From positions 2,562,130-2,626,129 of the forward strand of contig OY986966.1 in NCBI GenBank assembly GCA_963920575.1: a stretch of DNA of 64,000 bases. The letters are read 5' to 3'. Within the stretch, counting starts at the first letter, position 1, and each line of letters begins with the position of its first letter. Source of the stretch: Narthecium ossifragum (taxonomy: Eukaryota; Streptophyta; Magnoliopsida; Dioscoreales; Nartheciaceae). Shown in pieces: positions 12,820 to 24,496 of the stretch. A program made the position numbers and the translations under genes. The notes beneath the pieces were generated by a model. That model was given only the letters and a program-made list of their open reading frames with translations. It ran no database searches and was not told the origin of the DNA.

Positions 12820-13626
12820 ATGGCGGGGAAGGTCTCAGATTCTCGTTTCGGGGTTGAGCGATTCGATGGGAAAAGCAACTTCGGCTTATGGCAACAGCGG
12901 GTGAAGGATATCCTGGTGCAGCAGGGTCTCTACAAGGCCCTAAAGGGAAAGAAGCCCGAGTCCATGACGGCCGACGACTGAGAGGAGATCGAGATGAAGG
13001 CGGTGAGCACCATCAGGCTCTGCCTAGCGGATGAGGTTATGTACAACGTCATCAATGAGGACAAGGCTGCAGGGTTGTGGTCAAGGTTAGAAAGTTTATT
13101 CATGACTAAATCTTTGACAAATAAACTGTTCCTGAAACAACAGCTGTACACCTTGAGGATGAGGGAAGGTTCAGATCTGATAGAGCACCTGAACACCTTC
13201 AATAGGATCATCACCCAGTTGCTGAGCGTGGAGGTTACAGTGGATGATGAAGACAAGGCCCTCCTCCTTTTGGCGTCTCTTCCACCTTCCTACGAGCATA
13301 TAGTGACTGCATTACTCTATGTGAAGGAGTCCCTAGAGACAGAGGAAGTCACGGCGGCTCTGCTCTTCAATGCCTTGAGAAAGAGGTTGACAGATGAGCC
13401 TGTCTCAGAGGCGTATTTGGTAGAGAGGAAAGGGAAGGATGGCAAGATCAAAGGAAAGACAGTTACTTGCTACTACTGCGGGGAGGAAGGCCACGTCAAG
13501 CGGCGATGCAGGAAGTACAATGATGATCTTGCTAATGGGAAGGTCAAGGAGCATGATGAGAAGAGCAACAACTTAGTGACACTCGACAGCGACGTGTGTG
13601 TCATTACGGGAGAGCTTCCGTACTAG
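12820..13626 (+). pseudogene. gag: Ty1-copia gag polyprotein with one in-frame stop
   Basis: Retrotransposon capsid/nucleocapsid protein, 268 codons. The ATG at 12820 opens MAGKVSDSRFGVERFDGKSN, the usual copia gag start (F.G.NF..W). A UBN2-type gag domain follows (GLWSRLESLFMTKSLTNK, LLASLPPSYEHIV). Near the end is a CCHC zinc knuckle CYYCGEEGHVKRRC (CX2CX4HX4C), which binds RNA. One in-frame TGA at 12979-12981 sits where related gags have Trp (ADDWEE-type context), consistent with a single TGG to TGA change. The frame is otherwise open to the TAG after 13623. It ends where the protease would begin, so pol has been lost cleanly rather than eroded. Confidence 0.9.
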
Positions 13627-14022
13627 ATGTACGATGGGGGTTCCGATCGATCGAAGCGATTGGAAAGGCCGAGTCATGCGGTGTGATGGCTCGAATGGTG
13701 GCACGATAGAGTGTATGGAGGCCGAGTCATGCGGTATGATGGCTTGAATGTTGGCACTACAGTGTGCATGGAGATCCGAGTCTTGATGACGATATCAAGA
13801 GTTCGATGGGGTCGATGGAGTCTTCAGAGTCATGAGGCGCAATGACTTGAAGAAGCGCAGCACAAGAGGAGGTGCAAAGTCCGAGCTTCAATGAAGATTG
13901 TTTCTCGATGTGGAGGCCGAGTCACGAGGCACAGTGCCTTGAATGTGGCACGACGGGTTGCAAAGTCCGAGCTAGTAAGAGCTCGATGGGGTTATGTTTC
14001 TCATGAGTCGGGAGAGGGAGTT
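13627..14022 (+). repeat. post-gag spacer with imperfect GGCCGAGTCATGCGG repeats
   Basis: Non-coding stretch between gag and the right LTR. A unit like GGCCGAGTCATGCGGTATGA followed by TGGCTTGAATG recurs about three times (near 13669, 13721 and 13916), and GTGCAAAGTCCGAGCT-like phrases recur. This could be structured RNA needed for packaging, or just a degenerate remnant. Confidence 0.6.
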
Positions 14023-14807
14023 TGTTGGGAAAATCCCTCCTCATGAGGCTGGCAGCGACATCAACGGAGAACAAAGTGATGGTTGTTGTTCTTGGGCTCG
14101 TTCTGGAGCTTGGATTGATCCAAGGTCATGTTGGATCGATCTAAAGTGAGTCTGGATCGATCCAGACTTGTATGGATCGATACGAACGTTCTTTCCAGAG
14201 ACGTATTTGTAGTCTGGCAAAGTGGATCGATCCAACCCACCTTGGATTGATCCAAACCCAAAGATGGATCGATCCAAAGCAACAGTGGATCGATCCCAGA
14301 CCAGTTGACAAAGAACTTGTTTGGGCGACGCACAGTTGCCTCTGGATCGATCCGAAAAGGGCAAATTGGTTTTTATGGACAGTTAGGATCAATTCTTATT
14401 CTAATTATCTTGGGCCATATAAATAGGGTTGGTGTGTAACCCTAGGCAGAACGTGGGTTCTCATCTTGGAGCCCTAGAGAGAGGTCTTAGGGCTTGAGAG
14501 AAAGCAAGAGGGCTTGAGAGAAAGCAAGAAGGAAGAGAGAGTTCTCTGTAGTTCTTCGTAGAAGAAGAAGGTTTGGACATTCCTTGAGTGAATGTATATG
14601 GGAGGGATGTGAGAGTTTTATATGTGAGCGTTGAGAGATTGAGTCTTGTAAATATCATCATATAGTGAAGCTCTTCTTCTCGTGGTTTTTCCTTCACGGT
14701 GATTTACCGGGAGATTTTCCACGTTAAATCTGGTGTCTATTTTCTCCTCTTTTGTTTTATTTTGATGTTTTTCCCATTCTGGTTTTATCCTCGCAGAATC
14801 CCCAACA
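14023..14807 (+). repeat. right LTR of gag-only element
   Basis: 785 bp, starting TGTTGGGAAAATCC. It matches the left LTR but lacks one palindrome copy: CACAGTTGCCTCTGG replaces the longer stretch, as expected from slippage or recombination between repeated decamers. The TATA box is conserved at about 14419. Confidence 0.93.
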
Positions 14808-14812
14808 TGGGA

Positions 14813-17802
14813 TTGACCATGAATCTCTTTCCTTTTGCTATTCATTTATTTTATTGGAAAGGAAAAGCTATGATACGAGCCGGACATTGACAGCGATGTG
14901 ATATCGCCACATGGAGGCTTAAAGAGAGACATCCACACAAGTTCATGGCGTGGAAGCAAGCTTCGCTTACGTTTATAATACATTTGCACCTCGAGTCTTA
15001 ATAGCAACTCAACTTCTAAACAAAATATATATAGTAGAGATCATTGATGTGTTGCCGACACAGCCGTGGGAAAGATAGACAAGACTGCTACGAAACTTTA
15101 GGCTATAATTGGTTGACATGTTGAAATAATTTTAGTACGTATTGAAATTTCGAGCTGAAGGTTTCAAGGTTATTAATTAGCGGTCAACTTAGTTAATTTT
15201 AGGCTAGAATTGCCACGAATCAAGATCACGATCACGTTGAAGACCAATTTGGAAATCTTATAGCGTATTGATCGCATTCTTAAGTGTTGTCAGCATTTGA
15301 TCTGCCCAGTCTACTGCTTTGAACTAGGCGACCATAATAAAAGTTGGATCACAGGCTACTACTATATAGCCTTTCCAATTAATCTTGTAATTTTAATGTC
15401 CAAAAGTATCGAAGTCATAAAATAGTTTTTTTAATCACGTTTAATGGTGTTAATCTGAGGGGATGATATTTTGAAAAAGGATTCTATACTTTTTCAGGAG
15501 AAAATATGATATTATGAAAAATAGTAGCATGAAATATGATATTTAACTAAGGATGAAATGTGATACTTTCCTTTCTAAATCCACTCGGGCTTCTGCACCC
15601 CGTTCCATTTCCATTGAAGGCCCGTTTGGTATTGGACTAGAAAAAGTGAAGCGAAAATAGAGTTAGAAAAAGTGAGATTAAAGAATAGGGATAGGAAAAA
15701 GTAGAGTGATGGTGGTAAATGGAATAAAGATAAAATAGTAATAATTACTTTTGATGTTCAGAATAATAGGAATGAGAATAATGCGGTTATAACCCATACC
15801 AAACATGGACTTAAAGCCCAAATTACTCAACTGACTCAGCCCGTCAATAAAGGTTTGGTTTCCGGGCTGCTCGATTTAGCACAGTCGCAGAAAGCCTGTT
15901 GGGCCACTATTGCAGATTTACAACACGACAAGCCCCAATTTAGCGTTCCAAAACCCCCTAAATACTTAGGCCCACCCACACGTTGCTAGAAGCATCAGCA
16001 TCTTTCTTTTGTTCCATGGCTGCCATGCACGATGGGAATTTTAAAACATACAAAGCATGTCTACCAACCAGATGATCAAATCGAAAGAGGCCTGGCTCGT
16101 ATAGTCGCATTAGCTAACTCAATTGGCAACTGGGCTCGAGTTGGTCCAATCCACCAGCCATCAAACAAATCATTTTCTGATTGGAACGCTAAACCCACTT
16201 AGATTAACAAATTCATATCGGACCGACCGGCCCAAGTCCCCATCGCTTGCGGGCCAACCAACTCCCACCCACCGCCACTACAGGTGAACCACGCCACTTT
16301 TAAAGGCAAATTGCTTCTCCACCCGACCGACACCGCCCCCCCCTCTGACAGCCCCCTTGTCCCTTGAATTTTACTTTTATACCCTTGCATTTGTTTTTCT
16401 TTTTCTTTTTCCTTTTCAGTTTTATTTAATTTCAAATCATAAAAATTTAAAAATTGAAATTTCAAGATTTACAATTTCAAATAGTAATAATTTCAATATT
16501 TTAAATTTCAATTCGTAAAAATTTAAAATTATAAAATTTCAAATTTCACTCCTCTAGTTTCAAACCATTAGCGTCGAGAAATAACTTTGCGCATGTTTGC
16601 AATTATTTCGTACAAGTTTTCTTACACCCTTATTATCATGTACCATTCATTCCAACGTGGTGGTGGCAACATTTATTGTACGAAACTAAAGGATGGGTCG
16701 CTCGTTATATGATGTGTTCATTTGTGGTATGAAATAGTATGAACACCACAAACCGCATCGAGAGCAGAATTTGAAGGCAGTATTGATTAGAATTTATATT
16801 TATATATATTTTGTGTATATCTTTTTTTTATGTATTTAACAATATACTCTTTCCTTAACATTGTTAAATCAATATTGGACGAGTAGACTTTTCAAAAAAA
16901 TACGATGCATTTATAACTGTTAGTATTTTTGTTACTGTCATATATATACCTTTTATTTTGATCCATAATTTTTACAAACAATTACCCCCAAAATCTACAA
17001 CTATAAAATAAATAAAAAAGTACAAACATATAATAAAAAAAACTGTTTATCCAAAAAGAAAAATAAAATTGATAACAAAAAATAAATAAAATTGATACCA
17101 AAAAATAAATAAAATTGATAAAAAGAATAAAGAAAACAGATAAAAAAACAAAACTAATGAAAAATAAAAGCAACGAAACTAAGAAGAAACAACACAATTG
17201 AGAGAAAAAGAAAAGAAAAGGGTAAGTTAACTACTGCGGCTGAGAGGGGTGGGGGACATAAATGGAATTTAACAGATTGGGGGTGGGGTCGGAGGAGGGG
17301 TGTTTTCAGGGGGTGGGAGGAGCAGCTGTCCTTTTAAAGTACACCTCAACGGTATCGTTTTCCGTGTCTTTCTCAAGCCACTCATCTTATTCCACGTTAT
17401 CCACTCATCATTTGAGTATGCTAAAAGAATTGAAGGCATGAGCTTCCAACCGTTTCCCAGGCCTTTCCCGTTAGTTTTCTAATTAGTATTAAATACAGAA
17501 TTTGTTCCACAAAATCTGAAATATAGAAATAAATAGTTAACCATGGATATTTTTTTGGCGGAATATGATATTAACTCAAAGATAAATCACCCAAGTAGCA
17601 TTCTATTGATAAAGAAGTCCTCAAATAATATCAACACACTTTAGCGTGAAACGCAGAGCTGTTGCTAATTAACTAGTTTCCCAACCAGGTGGAAACGGGT
17701 TCATTTACCAAGGGTGCCTCGCGGGAACAAACGACCGTAAAGTCGCGCACTTTTTAAAAACCCACATCCTTCCATTGACCTCTCCCTCTCCCAACCTCTC
17801 CA
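14813..17802. other. intergenic, AT-rich, one MITE-like repeat
   Basis: About 3 kb without a supported gene. It contains a probable MITE (about 15619-15808), an AAATTTCAAATT-rich block (16380-16550) and short AAAATAAATAAAATTGATA repeats (about 17080-17130). A TTTTTAAAAACCC stretch at about 17751 could serve the downstream NHL gene. Open frames here are low-complexity. Confidence 0.55.
15619..15808. mobile_element. MITE-like repeat with CCGTTTGGTA ends
   Basis: The left end GGCCCGTTTGGTATTGGAC faces a right end whose complement is CCATGTTTGGTATGGG. The interior is AT-rich. It resembles PIF/Harbinger (Tourist-like) MITEs, which begin GG.CC.GTTTGGT. The TSD was not resolved. Confidence 0.45.
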
Positions 17803-18417
17803 ATGGACTCCGCCACCAAGCACTGCCACATCCACGGGGACCTCCATCGGCGGCGCCGCCGACGGACCTGCATCGCTGCCACGTCCGCCGTCATCATATT
17901 CATCGCCCTACTCCTCCTCATCCTCGGCCTCACCGTCCTCCGCCCTCGCCCCTCCACCACCACCGTGAACTCCGTCCACATCGCGGGCCTCCGCGCCGGC
18001 CTCGACCCCTCCACCCTCTCCGTCGACCTCAACCTAACCCTAGACATCGATCTCACCGCCACCAACCCCAACCACGCCTCCTTCGACTTCTCCCAGGGCT
18101 CCGCCCAGCTCTTCTACCGCGGCGTCCTGGTCGGGGACGCGTCCATCCCTCCCGGCAGCGTCGCCGCCGGCGGATCCGTCGAGATCAAGGTGCGCCTCAC
18201 CCTGCTCGCCGGCAGGCTCGTGCTCAACTCGGGTCTATACTCCGACGTCACATCCGGGTCGGTGCCGATCACCACCGACACGGTGATCCCCGGAAAGGTC
18301 ACGATTTTGGGGATTTTTAGTCATCACATGGTTACCTACACCACCTGCGATGTTTTGGTCAGCGTCGCGACGAGGTCGGTCCAGAACTCCGATTGCAGGT
18401 ACCGGACCAAGTTCTAA
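17803..18417 (+). CDS. LEA_2 / NDR1-HIN1-like membrane protein
   Basis: Intronless gene for 204 aa. A basic N-terminal tail (HRRRRRRTC, residues 15-23) precedes one membrane segment (about residues 24-45, rich in I, L and V). A LEA_2 type domain follows from about residue 55, with the usual pattern of NSVHIAGLR, LNLTLDIDLTATNPNHASFDF and LFYRGVLVGDASIPPG. The C-terminus ends TTCDVLVSVATRSVQNSDC, again typical of the At1g64065-like LEA/NHL group. Such proteins sit in plasma or endomembranes and are often tied to stress or pathogen responses; the exact role of this one is unknown. The coding sequence is very C- and G-rich, unlike its AT-rich surroundings, as is common for intronless monocot genes. 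The start is the first in-frame ATG. Confidence 0.92.
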   Translation: MDSATKHCHIHGDLHRRRRRRTCIAATSAVIIFIALLLLILGLTVLRPRPSTTTVNSVHIAGLRAGLDPSTLSVDLNLTLDIDLTATNPNHASFDFSQGSAQLFYRGVLVGDASIPPGSVAAGGSVEIKVRLTLLAGRLVLNSGLYSDVTSGSVPITTDTVIPGKVTILGIFSHHMVTYTTCDVLVSVATRSVQNSDCRYRTKF

Positions 18418-18900
18418 CTATTGGGGAATTTTTTTTTTTATTTTTTTTGGGGGAGGGGGGAGTTTAATGTATTTTATTTTGTGGATTAATCGTTGCAATA
18501 CGGATAGTTCTGTGTGTTATATATTTGTGGAAAATTATGAGAAATATAGGGTAATATTGACTGAAGGGATTACAAGTATGTATTTGTTGAGGTTTTAATA
18601 GCATTGTTTATATGGTTCTGAAGTGAATAACTGATGGAGTTTACTGAAGCTTTCAGTGAATTCAAGTTTAGTTTGATAGCACTGTTTATTACTCTGATTG
18701 TAGTTGTTATTTGTGCAATTATGAACTTTAGAGCCTGGTTAATCTATTCTGGTGGCGTTGACTCCCGAATTAAAGAGCTGAGGTTTGCTGAGTTACATAA
18801 TATGCGTCAATTACTGGTTGATTTGTTTGTTATACTTATCAATCTTTAGCGTATTTGAAACTTTTATGTTGACATGCCCTGAATTCTCAGCGTCAATTTG
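18418..18900. other. 3' flank of the NHL gene
   Basis: AT-rich DNA with a T/G-rich tract just after the stop, probably 3' UTR. No further gene seen. Confidence 0.5.
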
Positions 18901-18939
18901 ATGAAAGAAAACTAGTTTTGGGGGTTTGAAAGTCTTGTA

Positions 18940-19399
18940 AGTAGTAGATCAGCAGAACACAACATAAATCACCAAGAAAATTGATAGCTTGTACAAGGAC
19001 ATGTGTTGGCAATATAGAGAACTCGGCGATGACAAACACACACAGTAAACGGGAGAAAGAGAAAAATAAGACACGGGGTTTACGTGGTTCGGCAAGAATG
19101 CCTACGTCCACGGGGAGAGAGATCGTCTTCTTCACTATGCAGAATAGCCCGCCGGGGCGCTGCCTCAGACCCCGTTAACTCTGCGTAGTGTGACATAGTC
19201 GAGCCGGCGACAGAATCCAAGGCATTCCTATGCACAACAACATGCAAGGCTGGAGTTTCTGCGTCCATCCAGTGAGTGGTTTGGGTGGTTGCTCCGAAGG
19301 GGAACCAATCGGTCAGCTTGTTGCTTGCGTACTTGTTCTTGTTGCTTTGATACCATATTAATTTTATCAATTATCATGGGAAGGAATGAGTTTAGATAT
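18940..19399 (-). mobile_element. probable retrotransposon fragment
   Basis: On the minus strand a primer-site-like TGGTATCAAAGC (complement of 19344-19355) is followed by GC-rich sequence. Further on comes CCGTGGACGTAGGCATTCTT and GCCGAACCACGTAAACCCCG, a phrase I associate with the 3' part of plant copia LTRs. No gag or pol survives. The stretch continues on the far side of the Mutator-like element (about 20349-20396). Confidence 0.4.
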
Positions 19400-19408
19400 T
19401 TATATTAA

Positions 19409-20339
19409 GGGTTATTTGCATGTACCCCCCTGAAAAAGGTTTATTTTACATATACCCCCTTAAAAAAACAAAATTTGCATCAGAAACCTTGAAAATCTTG
19501 ATTATTTGCATATAACCCCTCGGGTTAATTGGGAATGGAATATTCGATGCGCAAGCTAACTGAGGCTAACGGTGGAAGCTGAAATTACTAAAATACCCTT
19601 ACCCCTACCCCTATATATGCTTCCTTCTCCCTCCTCCTACCCGACGATTGTTGGGGCAAGGGTTTTTAGAGCTACTGCATGAGCTTGGATGGCAACTAGC
19701 ATCATCCATGCTCTGAGAAAATAAGACTATGGTAAAAGATGGAGTGGAGTTCAACCTTTCGAAATGTAAAAAAAAACAATGAAATTAATACCTTATATCT
19801 GGAACAGTCCAGAAACTTTCTACCTTTGTTGTTGATGCGATTGGATTGTCAGATGGAGCAGGATTCATGGCAACAACAAGTCATATAGGGTGTATTGTGC
19901 GAACCTAAGGTGGAGGAAGAAGATGGAGACTTCTTCATGGTTAAATTGATGAGGAAATCGATCTATAGAGGATGGAAATTGGCAGAAATCAAGAGAAATA
20001 GAGAGAAATTGGGAGAAGTTTGCTGCCGATGAGCAGATAGCTAGGTCGTCGGAGGATGAGGAGATATGTCATCAGAGGATTTAAAGCCATTGCCCCAACA
20101 ATCGTCGGGTCGGAGGAGGGAGTAGGAAGCATATATAGGGGTAGGGGTAAGGGTATTTTAGTAATTTCAGCTTTCACCGTTACCCTCCGTTAGCTTGCGC
20201 ACCAAATATTCCATTCCCAATTAACCCGAGGGGCTATATGCAAATAATCAAGTTTTTCAAGGTTTCTGATGCAAATTTTGTTTTTTTAGGGGGTATATGT
20301 AAAATAAACCTTTTTCAGGGGGGTATATGCAAATAACCC
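19409..20339. mobile_element. Mutator-like long-TIR element 1, non-autonomous
   Basis: Element of 931 bp flanked by the perfect 9-bp TSD TTATATTAA (19400-19408 and 20340-20348). Both ends start GGGTTATTTGCATRTACCCC. The terminal inverted repeats are about 250 bp each (19409-19659 and 20090-20339) and nearly identical. They leave a middle of about 430 bp without a transposase. A 9-bp TSD with long TIRs is the signature of Mutator-like elements. The TIRs contain runs such as ATTTGCATATAACCCC that repeat within each arm. Confidence 0.88.
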
Positions 20340-20412
20340 TTATATTAATCTCGCGTTATAAAGGCAGTGCTGAGAGAACCTATAAATCTGTAATTAATCC
20401 GGAGTTTGAAAG

Positions 20413-23400
20413 CCGATCAGTTATAAAGCAGGTAGAAGATTGATCCAAGAGCACAATTTGGATTTTATCTTCCTTTTAGAGATTGTGATGCAAGCCGATC
20501 AGTTGGGGGACGTTGATGCGCAGTTAGAACCCAATTGGAGCACGTTCCTTCTTGCTTCCCGTGGGAGACGCGGCGGAATTTTGGCAATCTAGAAACACAG
20601 CGTGGGACTGGTCTCCTTCTTCGAGTTCACCAACCAAGCCGCCCATGGCGTGATAACCACCCAGAGGTATGGCCAGTGGTTCATTTCATCTGTGTATGCT
20701 GCAAGAAATAGGCGAGATAGTGTTGAGCTTTGGGAAGCCTTGGCAAGGGTCAACCAGTGGGGATGGCCACACCTCCTGCTGGGCGATTTCAATGCTATTG
20801 CTGCCCCTTCAGAGAAGCGCGGAGGAAGAGCTTTTAGTTATGATGGTGCAGTGGCAGACTTCCTCCACTTCATCCAGTCCAACAACCTAATTGACATAGG
20901 CTATCGTGGGTCATCGTTCACTTGGTCCAATCGTCGCCTTGGCCAGGAACGTATCATGGAAAGGCTTGATCGCTGCCTCTGCAACTCTGCATGGCACAGG
21001 TGGTTTTCGCTGGCAGAAGTTAACCACCTTGCCTACGGTGGCTCTGATCACAGGCAGCTTCTGCTGGCTCTTGATCCACAGAGGGATTTTAAAGGCCCCA
21101 CAACCTTTCGCCTCCAATTGAATTGGGTCAACAGTCAGGCCTTCACAGATTTGGTACAGAGAGCTTGGAAGTGCCAGAGGAGAGGTCCGCTGCATTTCCA
21201 GTTCAAAGGGAGAATCAATGAAGTCAAGGATTCTGTGAAATCGTGGTCTCGTGTGGATGATTTTGACCTTTTCAATTCAAAGCAGTGGATTGAGCAGCAT
21301 CTTAATAGCCTCTATCTCTTAGAAGAGGCAGACCCTTTATCCCTCGAAGATGAACAGAAAATGCGTGCCTTGGAAAACAAGATTGTGGCTGTTACCAAAC
21401 AACATGATGCTTATGTGGCCCAATTTAAAAGATCAAAGTGGGTGAATGAAGGAGACAGAAATACCGAATTCTTCCATAGGCCGCTTAAACCTCCTGGGTC
21501 CTCCTCCAAGGTATTGGAAATTCGCACTGATGATGGATCACTACTCACAGCTCAGAAAGACATTGCAGGGGAGTTTATTAATCACTACAAGTCTCTGTGG
21601 GCTGAGAAAGCTTCAAGGCATAAACTACCTCTTCCCTCCCTTCGGCAGATTCCACCTCAGGCTCATGAGGAACTGCTGCGTGAGGTGTCTGAGGAGGAGA
21701 TCAAACAAATCCTTTTCAGAATGGGCAAGGGGAAATGCCCAGGTCCTGATGGCATGACAGTGGAATTCTATATCCGGCACTGGGATATGGTTAAATCTGA
21801 TATCGTAAAGCTGGTGAAGGAATTCTTTGAGAAGGAGAAGATGCCAAATCATTGGAATAACACCTTCCTGACTTTTGTGCCCAAGTGTAAGAATGCTAGA
21901 AAGGTCAAAGATTTCCGCCCCATTAGTCTTTGCAACGTCTGCTACAAGATAATTTCATCTCTCTTAGCCGACAGATTGAAGGGCGTGATTGATCCTCTCA
22001 TCAGTCTCGAACAATCTACCTATGTTGCCGGTCGCTCTGTTATGGACAATGTTGGGGCTGCACAAGAATTGATGAATTGCCTCCACCATGCCCCAGCGTC
22101 CCACCCCCTCATGGCTATCAAAATTGACCTTAAAGCTGCCTATGATTCGGTTAAATGGGAGTTTCTACAAGATTTAATGGTTGCTATGGCTTTTCCTGGA
22201 AAATGGATCAAGTTGATTATGCTATGTGTGACCACTACGAGATTTTCCATCATCCTTAATGGTCGTGTGCACGGATCTTTCACAGCCCACAGAGGACTTC
22301 GTCAAGGGGATCCCCTATCCCCTTATCTGTTCATTATGGTTCAAGAGGCACTGACAAACCTTCTCAAGCAGCCACTCACTGCCCTCACTGGAGTTCGGTT
22401 TTCAGGTAGCTCCTTCTCCCTCAACCACTTGCTTTTCGCTGACGATTGCCTCTTTGTCTCCAAGGCCAGCGAATTGGAGGCTAGGAAGCTTCTAACTGTC
22501 CTAAGGCGATTCAAGGCACTTGCTGGGCTGGAGTTGAGCCCTCAAAAATCTGGAGTGAAGTTCTCACGTGCAATTTCAGTGGAAACTAAGAAGACCATCT
22601 TGGATTGTCTTCAATTTGAAGAAAAGATCGGAGCCTGGCGTTACCTCGGAGTTCCTTTAGACTCAAGGAAGCTGACACCGGCAGACTTCAACTATCTCCT
22701 TGAAGCAGTGCAACGTCGTCTATCTAATTGGAATGCAATCAAGATGGCGGAGGCAGGTAGAGTCACCCTCATCCAATCTGTCCTTCAATCCATTCCAGTT
22801 CATGTCATGACAGCTACCCCTGTCCCTATGTCCGTCCTTCGTCAAATTTCGTCTCTTCTTCGAAGCTACATGTGGAATGGAAGCAAAAGTAGCCTCTCAA
22901 TTGTGGCGTGGGATACGGTCTGTAGACACAAATCAGATGGTGGATTGGGCCTCAAAGATCTCAGTAAATGGCAGATAGCTCTTCGAATGCGTCGCGCAGC
23001 ATAACTCCTTGATAGTACCAAGACGGCCTGGACTGAAGTTGTGCGTGCTAAATTTAATCTCCAAACAGCAATCCTCCCTTCGAGCCCTAGGCGAAGATCC
23101 TCATGTCTGTGGAAATCCATTTTCAAGGTCGCAGCCCTTCTCCGTAAAGGCCTGCGTTGGTCCCCTTCAATATGCTGTCGTGCCAATTGCCTAGAGGACT
23201 GGTGGCTACCTGAGGGCCCTTTAACTCTCCAGCCATGGTTATTTGATTCAGGTAACCTTCAGAACTTATCTGTTGGCGATTTATTGGATGAAGATGGGTT
23301 TTGGGATCATGAGGCCCTTTCTGGCCTGTTCCACCCTCTATTGATTCCTCTCATCACTAGCCTTGAAGTGGACAGAACTAGCACAAGAAGTGACCCAATG

Positions 23401-24414
23401 TGGGTTTGGGGTCCAGCAGGGAAGGTCACTACTTCTTCTTGTTATAAATTCTTAGAGGAGCAGCAACTTAGACAAGAGAGGGATGTCGATAGACAATCCT
23501 GGTGGAGCATTTGGAAAGCTCCTGTCGGTCCACGAGTACGACATTTCCTATGGAAACTGTGGTATGGGAAAATTCCTACAAGATCCTCACTGTGGAACTT
23601 ATGTCTTATTAGTGACAAAGGCTGCCCGTTTTGTCTAACTGAAGATGAAACTGTGGAACATGTGTTGTGCAAATGCCCTTTTGCTCAAGAAGTCTGGAGT
23701 GGAGCACTTGAAGACTCAGGGGTGGATGTTGGTAATATTTCCATCTCCTCATGCTTTCAGATGCTACAGCTCTCCTCATCTTTGCACAGAAATGTCATTC
23801 TGAAATCTGCAATTGGATACACACTATGGTGGATTTGGAAATCGAGATGCTTGTTTTTACATCAAAAGGAAAAACAAGACCCCTCTAAAGTATGGAAGCT
23901 TGTTCGCAGGCAAGTGAAAGAGTACCTGTTGATTAACTGGAAAGGTAGCCGCCGAAGTCCACATACTACTAGAGATGGCGTTTTTTTCCAGGTTGACGCC
24001 TCCTTGGGACAAGGTGAGCTGGCTGCTGGAATAGGAGTAGTCTGTAAAAATCGGGAAGACGATATATGTTGGATGGAGTCTGATTACTGTACATCTAATA
24101 CGATACTTCTGGCTGAATTAAAAGCTGTTAATATAGGGATGAGTAAAGCAGCTGATCGAGGTGAGAGGCTGGTCACCATTGAATGCGACTCTCATTTTGT
24201 AGTTGACTTAATCAACGGAAGGAGCCCATGGTCATCGGATTTAGTGAGTGAATTACAGGGGATTTGGAAGAACATGGAAAGATTTACTAATATACAGGTC
24301 GTGTACATACCCAGAGAACTGAACTCTGCTGCTGACTGGGTGGCGAGAGAAGCTCGTAGTTTGGGTTTAGCTGTTAACTGTAATGCCTCCCAGGGGTCTG
24401 TCCTGGGTGGCTGA
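20413..24414 (+). pseudogene. LINE ORF2: endonuclease, reverse transcriptase, zf-RVT, RNase H
   Basis: A single frame of 1334 codons with only two internal stops, TAG at 20590 and TAA at 23002. Domains in order: the rest of an APE-type endonuclease (DFIFLLE, LLGDFNAI, GSSFTWSNRR, GSDHRQLL); reverse transcriptase (GKCPGPDGMTVEFY, FRPISLCNVCYKIISSLLAD, IDLKAAYDSVKWEF, GLRQGDPLSPYLF and the catalytic FADD at 22435-22446); a zf-RVT region (WKAPVGPRVRHFLWKLWYGK with CPFCLTEDETVEHVLCKCPF); and an RNase H domain (VDAS, AELKAV, IECDS, SAADWVA). An RNase H domain at this place is typical of plant L1 elements. Both stops fit single transitions (Trp TGG to TAG; Gln CAA to TAA). No frameshift was seen, so the copy is young. 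Confidence 0.93.
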
Positions 24415-24480
24415 TCTAGTTTAGTTTTCTTGTAATTCATGTCTAGATGTAGCCGTATGGCTTAACTCTTCAAAAAAAAA
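20413..24480 (+). mobile_element. L1-type LINE, 5'-truncated, 16-bp TSD
   Basis: Non-LTR retrotransposon of 4068 bp bounded by the perfect 16-bp duplication ATCCGGAGTTTGAAAG (20397-20412 and 24481-24496). It ends in a short poly(A), A9. The first base of the element already lies inside the endonuclease reading frame, so the insertion is 5'-truncated and ORF1 is absent. The 3' UTR is short (24415-24471). Confidence 0.95.
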
Positions 24481-24496
24481 ATCCGGAGTTTGAAAG

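Larger units (their letters stand above)
11976..14807 (+). mobile_element. gag-only Ty1-copia type LTR retrotransposon (TR-GAG-like)
   Basis: Complete element of 2832 bp flanked by the perfect 5-bp TSD TGGGA (11971-11975 and 14808-14812). The LTRs are 11976-12779 and 14023-14807, both TG...CA. A primer-binding site TGGTATCAGAGC (12782-12793), matching initiator tRNA-Met, follows the left LTR. A polypurine tract GGGAGAGGGAG precedes the right LTR. The only internal gene is gag; there is no protease, integrase, reverse transcriptase or RNase H. It therefore fits the class described as terminal-repeat retrotransposons with a GAG domain, and would need enzymes in trans. The LTRs differ by scattered substitutions and a few small deletions. 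Confidence 0.93.

Noticed and set aside
17775..18320. His/Pro/Arg-rich frame of 181 codons
   Set aside because: Overlapping shadow of the NHL gene, which has the clear LEA_2 pattern in another frame.
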